Assembly (NCBI GenBank): GCA_014653545.1
Contig: JACWEJ010000001.1
Coordinates: forward strand, 162,014 to 226,013
DNA: 64,000 nucleotides
From: Pelagibacterales bacterium SAG-MED41
GTDB taxonomy: Bacteria; Pseudomonadota; Alphaproteobacteria; Pelagibacterales; Pelagibacteraceae
Direction of reading: 5' to 3'
The notes under the pieces were generated by a model. The model was not told where the DNA came from and searched no databases. It saw only the letters and a program-made list of their open reading frames with translations. Positions 43,631-55,119 of the stretch are shown here, in pieces; within the stretch, counting starts at the first letter, position 1, and every line of letters begins with the position of its first letter. The translations under genes and the position numbers were made by a program.

Positions 43631-44126
43631 AACTTTTAACTACTTATTTGTTACCTGTTTTGGAATTGGGTCATTTAGATACGCACCAGGAACAATTGCT
43701 TCATTAATAACAACTATTTTCCTATTCAGTTTATTTTATGTAATAGACTTAGCGAATAACACAATCTTATTAATTCTTTTATTGGTATTTATTTATTCAT
43801 TTTATGCTGTATCCCAATATATAAAACACAATGAAAACAAAGATCCCAAAGAAGTTGTAGTAGATGAGTTTATTGGTCAATCTATTCCGATTTACCTTTA
43901 TGAAATATCACATAGCACTGCGAAAGAACCACAAGAAGCAGTATTATTTTACTTATACATTTTTATCTTGTTTAGATATTTTGATATTAAAAAACCTTTT
44001 CCAGTTAGTTATTTTGATAAAAATTTTAAAAATAGTTTTGGTGTTATATTAGATGATGTTGTTGCAGGTCTATATGTTGTTCTTACACTTATAATTTTTA
44101 TGATAATTAAAGCAAAATTTTTCTAA
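43623..44126 (+). CDS. pgpA: Phosphatidylglycerophosphatase A
   Basis: 167 residues, integral membrane; GIGSFRYAPGTIASL at the N-terminus matches the PgpA G-x-x-P-x-A-PGT signature. KEVVVDEFIGQSIPIYL (about 82-98) holds the catalytic acidic residues, and the FRYFDIKKPFPVSYFDK and GVILDDVVAGLYV regions are also family-typical. Removes phosphate from PGP to give phosphatidylglycerol. Overlaps ispDF by 8 bp and pncC by 1 bp. Confidence 0.9.
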   Translation: MIKTFNYLFVTCFGIGSFRYAPGTIASLITTIFLFSLFYVIDLANNTILLILLLVFIYSFYAVSQYIKHNENKDPKEVVVDEFIGQSIPIYLYEISHSTAKEPQEAVLFYLYIFILFRYFDIKKPFPVSYFDKNFKNSFGVILDDVVAGLYVVLTLIIFMIIKAKFF

Positions 44127-44602
44127 TGAGTTTGAACCAAAAAATAGTTTCATTATTAAAAAGAAAAAAACTAAAGGTTGCAGTTGCAGAGTCATGTACA
44201 GGTGGGATGTTATCAAGTGCAATTACTTCAGTGAGTGGATCGTCTAAAGTATTTACGATGGGGTTAGTCACTTACTCAAATCAAGCCAAAACACACATAT
44301 TAAAAGTTCCTCAAAAAATAATAAATAAATATGGAGCAGTAAGTGTTCAATGTTGTTTGGTTATGGTTAATAAACTAAGTAAAATTAGTAAATCAAAAGT
44401 CTGTATTTCAATAACAGGAATAGCTGGTCCTAGGGGTGGATCTAAACAAAAACCAGTTGGTTTAGTTTATATAGGGATAAGAATTGAAAAAAAGGTTGTC
44501 ATTAATAAATGTAATTTTAAAAATAAAGGTAGGGCTTATATTCAAAAACAAACCGTAAAAAAATCCCTCAATTTGTTATCAAAGTTAATTAATTCTAATT
44601 AA
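44126..44602 (+). CDS. pncC: CinA C-terminal family protein (NMN amidohydrolase, PncC)
   Basis: 158 residues, the stand-alone C-terminal CinA domain: KVAVAESCTGGMLSSAITSVSGSSKVF near the N-terminus holds the catalytic Ser, and VCISITGIAGPRGGSKQKPVGLVYI is the matching downstream motif. Such proteins deamidate nicotinamide mononucleotide in NAD recycling. It overlaps pgpA by 1 bp. The CinA N-terminal MoaB-like domain is absent, as in PncC. Confidence 0.88.
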   Translation: MSLNQKIVSLLKRKKLKVAVAESCTGGMLSSAITSVSGSSKVFTMGLVTYSNQAKTHILKVPQKIINKYGAVSVQCCLVMVNKLSKISKSKVCISITGIAGPRGGSKQKPVGLVYIGIRIEKKVVINKCNFKNKGRAYIQKQTVKKSLNLLSKLINSN

Positions 44603-44631
44603 ATCTCACAACCTAAGGTTTACTCAAAAAA

Positions 44632-44660
44632 TTGAAAAAAGTTAAGATCGAGTCTATAAG
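44632..44660 (+). promoter_or_regulatory. Sigma70-type promoter of the autotransporter gene
   Basis: TTGAAA (44632-44637), a 17-bp spacer and TATAAG (44655-44660) form a near-consensus promoter. The predicted transcript would start about 15-20 nt before the ATG at 44682. It is among the clearest promoters in the window. Confidence 0.7.
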
Positions 44661-44681
44661 TTTTTATCATATAAATTTACT

Positions 44682-46823
44682 ATGAAAAAAAAAATTAAAA
44701 ATTTTTTAAAGAAGTTAATTATTATCTTTAAAATTAACATACTAATTTTTGCTTCTTACACATCATCAGCAAATGCTGCAGTGCCTGTTTTTGTTGATAC
44801 TTTTGATTTAACAGGACAGACTGAAGCGCCTGGTCAATTAGTTTTTAATAATGATGGAACAAAAATGTTTATTGTTGGCTATAATGTCAAAAAAGTTTTT
44901 GAATACGCATTGTCAACAGCATATGATGTTTCAACGGCCTCGATTACAGCTAATTACAGTGTATCAGCAAAAGAAACTGCACTTAATGCTGTAGCTTTTA
45001 ATCCTGATGGGACTAAAATGTTTATTACAGGTTCTGCCTCTGATCAAATACATCAATACAGTCTCAGTACAGGTTTTGATTTATCGTCAACAGTAACATT
45101 TGTTAAATCTAGTGTTTCTATTACTACTCAAGAAGGAAATCCTGAAGTCATTTTATTTAATGATGATGGTACGAAAATTTATATAACTGGAAGAGTTTCT
45201 GATGCTGTTCATGAATACGATTTAGGATCTGCGTACGATGTAGGGTCATTAACATTAGTGACAAGTTTTTCAATGAGTAGTGAGACAAACATTACTGAAG
45301 GAATGTCTTTTAACGATGACGGTACAAAATTATTCATGAATGACTTGCAATTTGATAAAGTTTTTCAATATTCTTTATCAACAGCTTACTCATTTGAATC
45401 TACGGTTACATTAGAAGGTAGTTTTAGTATAGCGGATCAAGAAAGCCATTCGCAATACGTAGCTTTCAACAATGATGGAACTAAAATGTACATTGTTGGG
45501 AATAACGGAGATGATATTACTGAATATTCTCTAAGCTGCGCATTCCATATATTAACCACTGCTTGCAGTTCTTCCTCATCAAGTTCATCAACTTCTGATC
45601 CGACGTCTGATAGTGATGTTGTTGGATCTATAAAAACTAGTACTAAATTATCAAAGAATATTATTACTCATTCTATTAATTCAATTTCGAATCGATTAAG
45701 TTTTATAAGAAATAATAAATCTAATGAAAATTTATCTAATCAAAATATAAATTTAGATTTTGGAAATCCTATATTTGCATCTATGTATGATGCATCACCT
45801 ATCTCGAAAAAAATAAACGATTCTTTTTCAAAAAATAAGCTACCCGATGGATGGTCGATGTGGAATGAAGGAACAATCAGTCTAAGTAAAATATTAGATG
45901 ACAGTACTAAAAAAGATATTTTATCAAACAGATTTACTATCGGGTTTGACAAAAAAATAAATGAGAACGAGATAAATGGATTTGCTTTTCAAGTAGGTCA
46001 TAGCGATATAGAAGTTGGAAAAAATGGTACTGGATCTGACAGTTTAAATTATAATTTTTCAATTTATAGAACTAGGCCATTAGAAAACAATAACTATATT
46101 GAGAGTCTTTTTGGTATTGGATTAATTAAAAATGATCTAACAAGAGTTGATGGAAGCAATGTTCTTTCGGGAAATAGAAATGATAAACAATTATTTGGAT
46201 CAGTAAATTTAAATAAACCAGTTAAAAAAAACAATTATACTCTAACCCCCTCAGCTAAAATAGATTTTGGTTATACATTTTTAGATAGCTTTTCAGAAGA
46301 AGGTACTAATGCATTGAGATTTTCTAGCCAAGAAATAGAAACGGGGATAGCTTCTTTAGGCTTAAAGTTTGATGGATTGACCAATTTCAATAATAGTAAA
46401 ATCAAACCTTTTGGATCATTAGAGTATGGATATGATTTTACAGAAATATCGACAGCAAGATTAAGTTACATTTCCGATACAAGTACTTCTTATTCTTATA
46501 ATCAAAATGATAATTCAAATCATGTATTTACCTCAAAGATAGGTTTTGACTATTCTTTTAAAAACAACCTAAATATTTTTAGTAATTACAATAGATCACA
46601 AAGAAGTTCCTCAAATCATACTGATTCAGTAAATCTTTCGCTTAACTTTAAGTCAAAACGAGAAACAGAATATGCTATGTCACTTGGCGGATCTGAGGAC
46701 TTGTCTGGTGGTTTTAATGTTGCAAAAAATATAAACGGATTTGATCTTAAATTTAATGTAGATCAATCTTTTGAGAACACTTCTAATAAAAACGCACTCG
46801 TTTCTTTATCTACTAAATATTAA
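44682..46823 (+). CDS. Autotransporter with beta-propeller passenger
   Basis: 713 residues. Signal peptide MKKKIKNFLKKLIIIFKINILIFASYTSSANA, then five repeats of about 50 residues (to about residue 287) with the core F-N-D-D-G-T-K-M-F-I-x-G, each followed by V-x-E-Y-x-L-S-T-A-Y-x, resembling WD/YVTN-like beta-propeller blades. A Ser-rich linker (SSSSSSTSDPTSDSD) precedes a helical segment. The last 280 residues have the alternating beta-strand pattern of an autotransporter barrel and end LVSLSTKY. The passenger would be outside the cell. The target and whether it is cleaved are unknown. Confidence 0.75.
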   Translation: MKKKIKNFLKKLIIIFKINILIFASYTSSANAAVPVFVDTFDLTGQTEAPGQLVFNNDGTKMFIVGYNVKKVFEYALSTAYDVSTASITANYSVSAKETALNAVAFNPDGTKMFITGSASDQIHQYSLSTGFDLSSTVTFVKSSVSITTQEGNPEVILFNDDGTKIYITGRVSDAVHEYDLGSAYDVGSLTLVTSFSMSSETNITEGMSFNDDGTKLFMNDLQFDKVFQYSLSTAYSFESTVTLEGSFSIADQESHSQYVAFNNDGTKMYIVGNNGDDITEYSLSCAFHILTTACSSSSSSSSTSDPTSDSDVVGSIKTSTKLSKNIITHSINSISNRLSFIRNNKSNENLSNQNINLDFGNPIFASMYDASPISKKINDSFSKNKLPDGWSMWNEGTISLSKILDDSTKKDILSNRFTIGFDKKINENEINGFAFQVGHSDIEVGKNGTGSDSLNYNFSIYRTRPLENNNYIESLFGIGLIKNDLTRVDGSNVLSGNRNDKQLFGSVNLNKPVKKNNYTLTPSAKIDFGYTFLDSFSEEGTNALRFSSQEIETGIASLGLKFDGLTNFNNSKIKPFGSLEYGYDFTEISTARLSYISDTSTSYSYNQNDNSNHVFTSKIGFDYSFKNNLNIFSNYNRSQRSSSNHTDSVNLSLNFKSKRETEYAMSLGGSEDLSGGFNVAKNINGFDLKFNVDQSFENTSNKNALVSLSTKY

Positions 46824-47131
46824 ACAGGATAGCTGAATTGAGGACTTACAATAAAGTCCAATAAGTGAGCAGCAAAACTATTTAATAATAAAAAAATTCC
46901 AAAGGCAATTAAGTAAAGAATAAAAACTAAAAAATTTCTTGTTCTTTTCCTTTTTAAAAGTTCTTTATCTTCCGGTTCCCAATCTTTATTTGTTGACTTG
47001 AAATCATAAGAAAACATCCAATATGTTTGGTCATTTTCATTTGGATCCCCGGTTCTGATTCTTTTTATATTTGAGGCAAGAAGTTTAAAACATAATATTA
47101 GCAATATCAGGAAAAAAGAGACTGTTAACAT
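46820..47131 (-). CDS. Small two-span membrane protein, unknown
   Basis: 103 residues with an N-terminal hydrophobic segment ([19 protein letters not shown]), a charged middle (NIKRIRTGDPNENDQTYWMFSYDFKSTNKDWEPEDKELLKRKRTR) and a second span (NFLVFILYLIAFGIFLLLNSF). Not recognised. It follows ratA with a 1-bp overlap and overlaps the convergent autotransporter gene by 4 bp, both consistent with a real gene. It is likely an inner-membrane protein with the charged middle in the cytoplasm. Confidence 0.6.
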   Translation of the reverse strand: MLTVSFFLILLILCFKLLASNIKRIRTGDPNENDQTYWMFSYDFKSTNKDWEPEDKELLKRKRTRNFLVFILYLIAFGIFLLLNSFAAHLLDFIVSPQFSYPV

Positions 47132-47574
47132 TACTTATATAGCTTGATCGCTCTTTCCTCGAAAGCCTTTGCTATTTTATTCAAACCAAGTTCAAATGAT
47201 TTTTTCATTATTGCATTAAGAATTGGATTTTTTAATTCGAAATCAATATAAAATTCTAATTGGGTATTGTTATTAATTTCTTTAAATTTCCATTCATTCT
47301 TAAGATATTTTAACGGTCCGTCTAAATTAGTCACAACTATTTTATTTGAATCTCTATGGTAAGAGACATGGCTAGAAAATGTTTCATTTAATATACTTTT
47401 ACCTACTTTTAAATCTCCATTAAAAGTAATTAAATCTGAGCTTACATTTTTTTCAAAAACTTTTCCTTCGATACACCAAGGTACAAATTCAGGATATTTT
47501 TCAATATCGAGAACCATTTCGACTGCTTGATCTTTTTTACAGGGAATTATCTTTTTTAATGATGCGGATGACAT
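47131..47574 (-). CDS. ratA: RatA/COQ10-family START-domain protein
   Basis: 147 residues with the SRPBCC/START-like fold: [34 protein letters not shown] at the N-terminus, then the beta-rich middle and [24 protein letters not shown] as the C-terminal helix. Homologues bind ubiquinone-type lipids (COQ10) or were called the RatA ribosome-association toxin; for alphaproteobacteria the lipid-binding role is more likely. It overlaps lipA by 19 bp, so the two are on one message. Confidence 0.82.
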   Translation of the reverse strand: MSSASLKKIIPCKKDQAVEMVLDIEKYPEFVPWCIEGKVFEKNVSSDLITFNGDLKVGKSILNETFSSHVSYHRDSNKIVVTNLDGPLKYLKNEWKFKEINNNTQLEFYIDFELKNPILNAIMKKSFELGLNKIAKAFEERAIKLYK

Positions 47575-48500
47575 TCAAGCTGCTTATTTCTTGCATCCTG
47601 TAGCTTTTTAAAATCATCATCAGCGTGGTAAGAGGATCTAGTTAAAGGTGATGAAGAAACTAATAAAAATCCTTTATTTTTTGCAATACTTTCAAATTCT
47701 TGAAATTCGTCCGGATGATAATAACGATTTAATGGATGATGTTTTGCTGATGGCTGCAAGTACTGACCTATTGTTATAAAATCAACTTCTGCCGATCTTA
47801 AATCGTCCATAACCTGAATAACTTCCTCTTTTGTTTCACCAAGTCCAACCATAATTCCAGATTTAGTAAAAACTTTTTTATTAAATTCTTTTGCTTTTTT
47901 TAGCAATTCTAGAGATGCAAAATAACGCGCACCTGGCCTTACCTTGGTATATAATCGAGGTACAGTTTCAATATTGTGATTAAAAACATCTAAATCAGCA
48001 GTTAAAATTTTTTTATAAGCATCTCCTTTTCTTAAAAAATCTGGTGTTAAAACTTCAATTGATGTTTCCGGATTTTTTTCTCTGGTAGCTTTTACAACTT
48101 TATAAAAATGTTCAGATCCTCCATCTTCAAGATCATCTCTATCAACTGATGTAATGACAACATGTTTTAAATTTAAATTTTTAACTGCATTAGATATTTT
48201 CAAAGGCTCAAAAACATCAAGTTCAACTGGTTTTCCTGTTTTAACATCACAAAAAGCGCATGCTCTAGTACAAGTATCTCCCATGATCATAAAAGTTGCA
48301 TGCTTTTTACTCCAGCATTCAGTTATATTCGGGCAGTTTGCTTCTTGGCAAACAGTAACTAGATTATTTTGATTAACAACTTTTTTTGTTTCAAAGAAAA
48401 CCTGAGAATCGACAATCTTAGATCTTATCCAACTGGGTTTTTTTTTTATTGGATTAATTGGTTTATTTACTTTTTCTGGGTGTCTAACTTTTTCACTCAT
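47556..48500 (-). CDS. lipA: Lipoyl synthase
   Basis: 314 residues, radical SAM enzyme that adds sulfur to octanoyl-lipoyl domains. The auxiliary cluster motif [24 protein letters not shown] is at about 52-75, and the radical-SAM CxxxCxxC is in [13 protein letters not shown]. The C-terminal RSSYHADD is the family signature. It overlaps ftsB upstream by 4 bp and ratA downstream by 19 bp. Fe-S cluster supply links it to the erpA-like gene. Confidence 0.96.
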   Translation of the reverse strand: MSEKVRHPEKVNKPINPIKKKPSWIRSKIVDSQVFFETKKVVNQNNLVTVCQEANCPNITECWSKKHATFMIMGDTCTRACAFCDVKTGKPVELDVFEPLKISNAVKNLNLKHVVITSVDRDDLEDGGSEHFYKVVKATREKNPETSIEVLTPDFLRKGDAYKKILTADLDVFNHNIETVPRLYTKVRPGARYFASLELLKKAKEFNKKVFTKSGIMVGLGETKEEVIQVMDDLRSAEVDFITIGQYLQPSAKHHPLNRYYHPDEFQEFESIAKNKGFLLVSSSPLTRSSYHADDDFKKLQDARNKQLECHPHH

Positions 48501-48790
48501 TTTAATTTAATAATTATTTCATCCTCTTTAACGTAATTGAATTTTTGTCTATATAAAATGTCTAAATAATCTGGATCATTTTTATTTATTAATGAAATTT
48601 TATGATCTAAATCTTTTAATTCTGCCGTTAATTTTTTATCTTTTTCTATTAATTCCTCATATGTATTTTTCTTATCAAAATAAGAAATTAAACCCCTTTC
48701 TCCACCAATAAGATTTATTCCAATATAAAGTGTAAAAAAAATATTAAATAAAAGAAATTTTCTTTTTTTTAAACTCTCAATAAGTTTCAT
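48497..48790 (-). CDS. ftsB: FtsB/DivIC-family septum protein
   Basis: 97 residues: short basic cytoplasmic part, one membrane span ([18 protein letters not shown]), the [39 protein letters not shown] coiled coil, and a periplasmic tail. This is the usual FtsB shape, with a family-typical ERGL after the span. It bridges FtsL and FtsQ at the division site. Located between eno and lipA, the usual alphaproteobacterial neighbourhood; overlaps lipA by 4 bp. Confidence 0.8.
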   Translation of the reverse strand: MKLIESLKKRKFLLFNIFFTLYIGINLIGGERGLISYFDKKNTYEELIEKDKKLTAELKDLDHKISLINKNDPDYLDILYRQKFNYVKEDEIIIKLK

Positions 48791-48793
48791 TAA

Positions 48794-50050
48794 CTAGATT
48801 CTAGCCATTTTGGCTTCATTTCCAAGTTCTTCTTCGACGCGCAATAATCTATTATATTTCGCTACTCTTTCAGATCTAGCTAGAGAACCTGTTTTAATTT
48901 GAGAAGACATTGTAGCCACTGCCAAATCAGCTATAAATGTATCTTCTGTGTCTCCCGATCTATGTGAAATAATTGTGTTAAAATTTGCTTTTTTAGCCAT
49001 AGAAATAACTTCTAAAGTCTCTGACAAAGTTCCGATTTGATTTGGTTTTACCAAAATACTGTTTGCTGATTTTTCTTTAATACCTCTCTCTAAGCGCTTT
49101 GTATTGGTTACAAATAAATCATCTCCTACAATTTGCACTTTACTCCCTATTGCTTTAGTAATTTTTTTCCAAGACTCCCAATCTTCTTCAGCAAATGGAT
49201 CTTCGATAGATTTAATAGGATAATTTGAAATAAGTTTTTCATAATAACTAATAACTTCTTCAACATTTGTAAAATTTTTAGACTGAATACAATATTCGCC
49301 TTTATCATTAATTAATTCATTAGCAGCAACGTCTAAACAAATAACAATATCATTTCCTGGTTTAAGTTTTGATTTTTCTATTGCTTGCACAATCAAATCT
49401 AAAGCTTCTTCATTAGTGTTTATAGAAGGTGCAAACCCTCCTTCATCACCTACATTTGTAAGCATATTTTTTGATTGTAATAGTTTTTTTAGATTTTGAA
49501 TTACAAGAAAACATTTTTCTACAGCATCCATAAAATATTTTGCAGAGTCCGGTCTAATCATAAATTCTTGAATATTTAAATCGTTATCAGCATGAGCCCC
49601 GCCATTTATAATATTCATTAGAGGTATAGGTAAAGAATAAGACTGGCCTAAGTTTTTAAATAAAGATTTTTTTTTAGATAAAGCTGAACATTTAGCATTA
49701 GCTAAAGATACTGCTAACGTAGCATTTGCACCAAGATTTGTTTTGTTTTCGCTACCATCAAGTTCTAATAAATTTTTATCAATTATTTCTTGTTTGTCCG
49801 AGTCTAAATCTTTTAATTTAATTGATATTTTATTATTAATATTTTCAACAGCATTATTAACACTTTTTCCTAAAAATTTTTTTTGATCTTTGTCTCTTAA
49901 TTCATGAGCTTCAAATGCACCTGTTGATGCTCCTGACGGAGAAATTGCTGTTGAAGATATTCCGTTATCTAGAAAAACTTCTGCTTCGACAGTTGGATTT
50001 CCTCTACTGTCAAAAACTTGTCGGCCTTTAACGTTTTTGATTTTTGCCAT
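48794..50050 (-). CDS. eno: Enolase
   Basis: 418 residues: VKGRQVFDSRGNPTVEAEV, catalytic-loop SPSGASTGAFEAHELRD, metal ligands in VCLDVAANE/SIEDPFAEEDW/QIVGDDLFVTN, and the signature LVKPNQIGTLSETLE followed by ISHRSGDTEDTFIADLAVA. Converts 2-phosphoglycerate to phosphoenolpyruvate for the Pyk also encoded here. It follows kdsA by 5 bp. Confidence 0.97.
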   Translation of the reverse strand: MAKIKNVKGRQVFDSRGNPTVEAEVFLDNGISSTAISPSGASTGAFEAHELRDKDQKKFLGKSVNNAVENINNKISIKLKDLDSDKQEIIDKNLLELDGSENKTNLGANATLAVSLANAKCSALSKKKSLFKNLGQSYSLPIPLMNIINGGAHADNDLNIQEFMIRPDSAKYFMDAVEKCFLVIQNLKKLLQSKNMLTNVGDEGGFAPSINTNEEALDLIVQAIEKSKLKPGNDIVICLDVAANELINDKGEYCIQSKNFTNVEEVISYYEKLISNYPIKSIEDPFAEEDWESWKKITKAIGSKVQIVGDDLFVTNTKRLERGIKEKSANSILVKPNQIGTLSETLEVISMAKKANFNTIISHRSGDTEDTFIADLAVATMSSQIKTGSLARSERVAKYNRLLRVEEELGNEAKMARI

Positions 50051-50055
50051 TCTTT

Positions 50056-50876
50056 TTATTTAACTAATTTATCAATTTCAGTTAATTTTTTTAATAAAGT
50101 CTTTACTTCATTTAATGGCACCATATTTGGACCATCTGATGGCGCATTGTCAGGATCTTCATGAGTTTCCATGAAAATTGCTCCTACTCCAACTGCTATT
50201 GCTGCTCTTGCTAGATAAGGAACAAACTCTCTTTGTCCTCCACTCTTTTCTCCCATACCACCAGGTTGTTGAACAGAATGGGTAGCATCAAATACTATTG
50301 GAAATCCAAACTTAGACATAATTGGTAAGGCTCTCATATCTGAGACAAGTGTGTTGTAACCAAAGCTAGCTCCTCTTTCTGTAATCAAAATATTTTTATT
50401 TCCTGAGTCTTCAATTTTTTTGATTACGTTAGCCATATCCCATGGAGCCAAGAATTGTCCTTTTTTTACATTAATTATTTTTCCAGTTTTTGCAGCTGCG
50501 ATTAATAAATCAGTTTGACGGCACAAGAATGCTGGGATTTGTAAAATATCAACATGATTAGAAACTAATGAACACTGCTCTGCTGTATGAACATCAGTAA
50601 GAATGGGTAAGCCAACTTCATTTCTAATTTTATCAAAAATTGGAAGAGATTTTTCTAAACCCATGCCTCTCTTCCCTTTTAGGCTTGTTCTATTAGCTTT
50701 ATCAAATGAAGTTTTGTAAATTAAATTGATTTTTAATTCACTTGTGATTTTTTTAAGTTCTGTAGATATTTTTAAAGCATGATCTTCGTTTTCTAATTGG
50801 CAAGGCCCAGCAATTAAAGTGAAGGGCTTGTCGTTAGCTATTTCAAAATTAGAGCATTTTACTTTATGATTTGGCA

Positions 50877-50877
<1 letters not shown>
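50056..50877 (-). CDS. kdsA: 3-deoxy-D-manno-octulosonate 8-phosphate synthase
   Basis: 273 residues: [20 protein letters not shown] at the N-terminus, [53 protein letters not shown] and [13 protein letters not shown], all hallmark stretches of KdsA. Makes KDO-8-phosphate from arabinose-5-phosphate and phosphoenolpyruvate for lipopolysaccharide. Overlaps pyrG by 1 bp. Confidence 0.96.
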
Positions 50878-52508
<1,631 letters not shown>

Positions 52509-52543
52509 TTATACTTTAAAAGTTAAGAATTACAAAGTCTTAA

Positions 52544-52849
52544 TTACTTAGACTGAGGTATTTGTGGAAGATTTGAATTTTCTTCTTCTTCTTTCTCTTT
52601 TTCAAGAACCGACTGTGTTTCACGAAATTCATCTCTTGAAATAGCAACAATTGCTATACTGCAGATTATAAATAAAGCAGCTACGATAGAAGTAAATTTG
52701 GTTAAAAAACTTCCCATAGATCTTGCTGACGTGAAATTATCTTGTGAAACACCAAGACCTAAGGCACCGCCCTCTGATCTTTGTAATAAAATTACTATCA
52801 CTAAGATTATTGCTAAAGCTATGTTAACAAATATTAGTAAACTTTCCAT
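52544..52849 (-). CDS. secG: Protein-export membrane protein SecG
   Basis: 101 residues: two membrane spans (LLIFVNIALAIILVIVILL; SIVAALFIICSIAIVAIS) separated by QRSEGGALGLGVSQDNFTSARS, the conserved SecG loop. The tail is acidic (KEKEEEENSNLPQIPQSK). Auxiliary subunit of the SecYEG translocon. It starts 5 bp after tpiA ends; tpiA-secG-pyrG is the standard alphaproteobacterial order. Confidence 0.92.
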   Translation of the reverse strand: MESLLIFVNIALAIILVIVILLQRSEGGALGLGVSQDNFTSARSMGSFLTKFTSIVAALFIICSIAIVAISRDEFRETQSVLEKEKEEEENSNLPQIPQSK

Positions 52850-52854
52850 GAGGC

Positions 52855-53598
52855 TTATCTATAGTAATTCTTTATTATATCAATAAATTTCTTAGGAGAT
52901 TTTGAGGCTCCACCGATTAAAAAACCATCGATTTCTCTAATTTCTTTGAACATTTCAACATTGCTTCCATCTACAGAACCGCCATAGAGAACAGCTGGAC
53001 TTTTTTTTTTAAAAATACTCTTAAGAACCTTCTTAATATGAATGGTTGTTTTTTTTAATTCACTTGCAGTTGGAATTTTTCCAGTACCAATTGACCAAAT
53101 GGGTTCATAAGCTACAAATATATTATTTTTATTAAAGTTTTTTTCCAATACTTTGATTAATTGTTTTTTTAAAACACTTAATGTTTTTTTATTTTTTTTT
53201 TCGGATTTATTTTCACCGATACAAAAAACTACTTTTAAATTATTTTTAAGAGCAAATTTAACTTTATCTTTAAGCATTGAGTCAATATCCCCTTCTACAC
53301 GATTATCTGAATGCCCAACTAGAGTATACTGGGCACCAACACTTCTTAACATGTAGGGGCTTACGGCTGCTGTATTCGATGAGAACTGTTCTTTTTGATA
53401 GCAATTTTGTGAACCAATTAAAATTCTCTTATTTTTGAAATATTTAGCGTAACTTTCAATCAGAGTATATGGTGGTGTTATAATAACTCTGTATTTGTTT
53501 CTATTTTTATCTTTCGAGTGAAATGAATTAATTTTATTAAGTATATTGATAGATTTTGGAACACCAAACATTTTCCAATTTCCAATAAAATATCTCAT
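52855..53598 (-). CDS. tpiA: Triosephosphate isomerase
   Basis: 247 residues: GNWKMFG at the N-terminus with the catalytic Lys, the catalytic His in LVGHSDNRV (usual SERR replaced by SDNR) and catalytic Glu in FVAYEPIWSIGTGKIPT; VLYGGSVDGSNV near the end. Links dihydroxyacetone phosphate from glycerol to Gap. Shares a 63-bp divergent promoter region with the ppiD-like gene. Confidence 0.93.
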   Translation of the reverse strand: MRYFIGNWKMFGVPKSINILNKINSFHSKDKNRNKYRVIITPPYTLIESYAKYFKNKRILIGSQNCYQKEQFSSNTAAVSPYMLRSVGAQYTLVGHSDNRVEGDIDSMLKDKVKFALKNNLKVVFCIGENKSEKKNKKTLSVLKKQLIKVLEKNFNKNNIFVAYEPIWSIGTGKIPTASELKKTTIHIKKVLKSIFKKKSPAVLYGGSVDGSNVEMFKEIREIDGFLIGGASKSPKKFIDIIKNYYR

Positions 53599-53661
53599 AA
53601 TTTGCCTTAGTTTAGAATTTAATCTATAGGTGTATAATTTTGAACTTATTAAATTAATATA

Positions 53662-55119
53662 ATGGCAACATCAATAGGTAAATTATCAAAGTCTTTTTTT
53701 ATTAAACTCCTTGTGGGGATTATCATTCTTCCGTTTGTTTTTTGGGGCATGGGTGATGTTTTTAGAGGTGGAAATCAAAACGTAATAGCAACAATTGACT
53801 CCAAAAAAGTTAGTACTCAAGAATTTATAAATTACGTTAATCGATTAAACCTAAATGAAGATCAAATTAAAAATTTATCAAAAACAGATTTAATTGAGCA
53901 AATTTTATCAGAATATATTGGAAGAAAAGTTATGACATTTGAGATTGAAAAACTTGGCATTGTAGTTAGTGACAGCGCACTAAGAGATATAATTAAAAAT
54001 GATAAATTGTTTTTTAAAAATGGAAAATTTTCTAGAACAGAGTACGAAAAATTTTTAATTAAAAGTGGTGTAACCGCTCCGCAATTTGAGGCTAATATAG
54101 TTGAGCAAGAAAAAAGAAGGCAATTTCTAAGTTCACTAGCTGGAGGTATTGTTGTTCCACAAATGTTGGTAGAAAAAGAGTATAGAAAAGAAAATCAAAC
54201 AAAAACTATCCAATATATTGATTTAGATAGATATCATTCAAAAAATAAACCTTCACCTGAAAGTTTGAAAGAACTGTACGAGAGAAATAAAAATATATTT
54301 TTTGTCGAGTTAAAATCAATACGATATGCAGAAATTAAGCCAGAATTAATTAGTGGAAATTCAGAATATGACAAGAGTTTCTTTAAGCGGTTAGATCTTA
54401 TAGAAAATAATGCTTTAGATGGTCAAAATTTCGATGAAATAATTAAGACAAACAATTTAAAAATTATTGAATTTAATAAAATCAATGCAAATAAAGAAGA
54501 TGAATCTAAAAATAAAATTAAAAATTTACCTGATAAAATTTTTAAAAAGATTTTCAATATTAAAAATATACAATCTCCCGAAGTTATAAATATAGACGGT
54601 AAATATTATTTAGCTGAAATTAAAAACGAGCAAAGAAGAAATAGACCAATGGACGACCCTGAAGTTTTAGAGGCATTAAATGCTCAGCTAGATTTTAAAG
54701 CAAAAATAGATAATAACACATCTTTAACTAAAGATATTAGTTTAGGAGCATTTGACAACGACAATTTTAAAAAATTTGCTGATGATAATGGCCTTGTTGT
54801 TAAAGATTATAAAATTTCTAATCTTAAACAAAATGATGTTTTTACAGATGGATTAATTAAGAGAATTTTTTTAACAAACGATGGTGAAATAAATTTAATA
54901 ACAAATAATACACTTACAAAAAGTTTTCTGATTTCTACTAAAAAAACTGAATACAAAAATTTAAATAAAGATAGTAATGAATTCGAGAAATACGAAGCCA
55001 AGGCACGTTTAAATTTGATTAACAAAATATACCATACGTATGATGAGAGTGTTAATCAAAAATATAAAGTAGAGTTAAATCAGAGATCTATCGACCGTGT
55101 AAAAAATTCATTTCAATGA
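53662..55119 (+). CDS. PpiD/SurA-N-like membrane-anchored periplasmic chaperone
   Basis: 485 residues: short cytoplasmic N-terminus, one span (FFIKLLVGIIILPFVFWGMG) and a SurA-N-like helical domain beginning NVIATIDSKKVSTQEFINYVNRLNL. SurA-N spacing continues to about residue 150. Residues 200-320 lack the recognisable parvulin GG-LG signature, so prolyl isomerase activity is doubtful; a chaperone role for outer-membrane proteins is inferred. Shorter than typical PpiD (about 620). It overlaps trpE by 4 bp, so the trp genes are probably read from this promoter. Confidence 0.8.
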   Translation: MATSIGKLSKSFFIKLLVGIIILPFVFWGMGDVFRGGNQNVIATIDSKKVSTQEFINYVNRLNLNEDQIKNLSKTDLIEQILSEYIGRKVMTFEIEKLGIVVSDSALRDIIKNDKLFFKNGKFSRTEYEKFLIKSGVTAPQFEANIVEQEKRRQFLSSLAGGIVVPQMLVEKEYRKENQTKTIQYIDLDRYHSKNKPSPESLKELYERNKNIFFVELKSIRYAEIKPELISGNSEYDKSFFKRLDLIENNALDGQNFDEIIKTNNLKIIEFNKINANKEDESKNKIKNLPDKIFKKIFNIKNIQSPEVINIDGKYYLAEIKNEQRRNRPMDDPEVLEALNAQLDFKAKIDNNTSLTKDISLGAFDNDNFKKFADDNGLVVKDYKISNLKQNDVFTDGLIKRIFLTNDGEINLITNNTLTKSFLISTKKTEYKNLNKDSNEFEKYEAKARLNLINKIYHTYDESVNQKYKVELNQRSIDRVKNSFQ

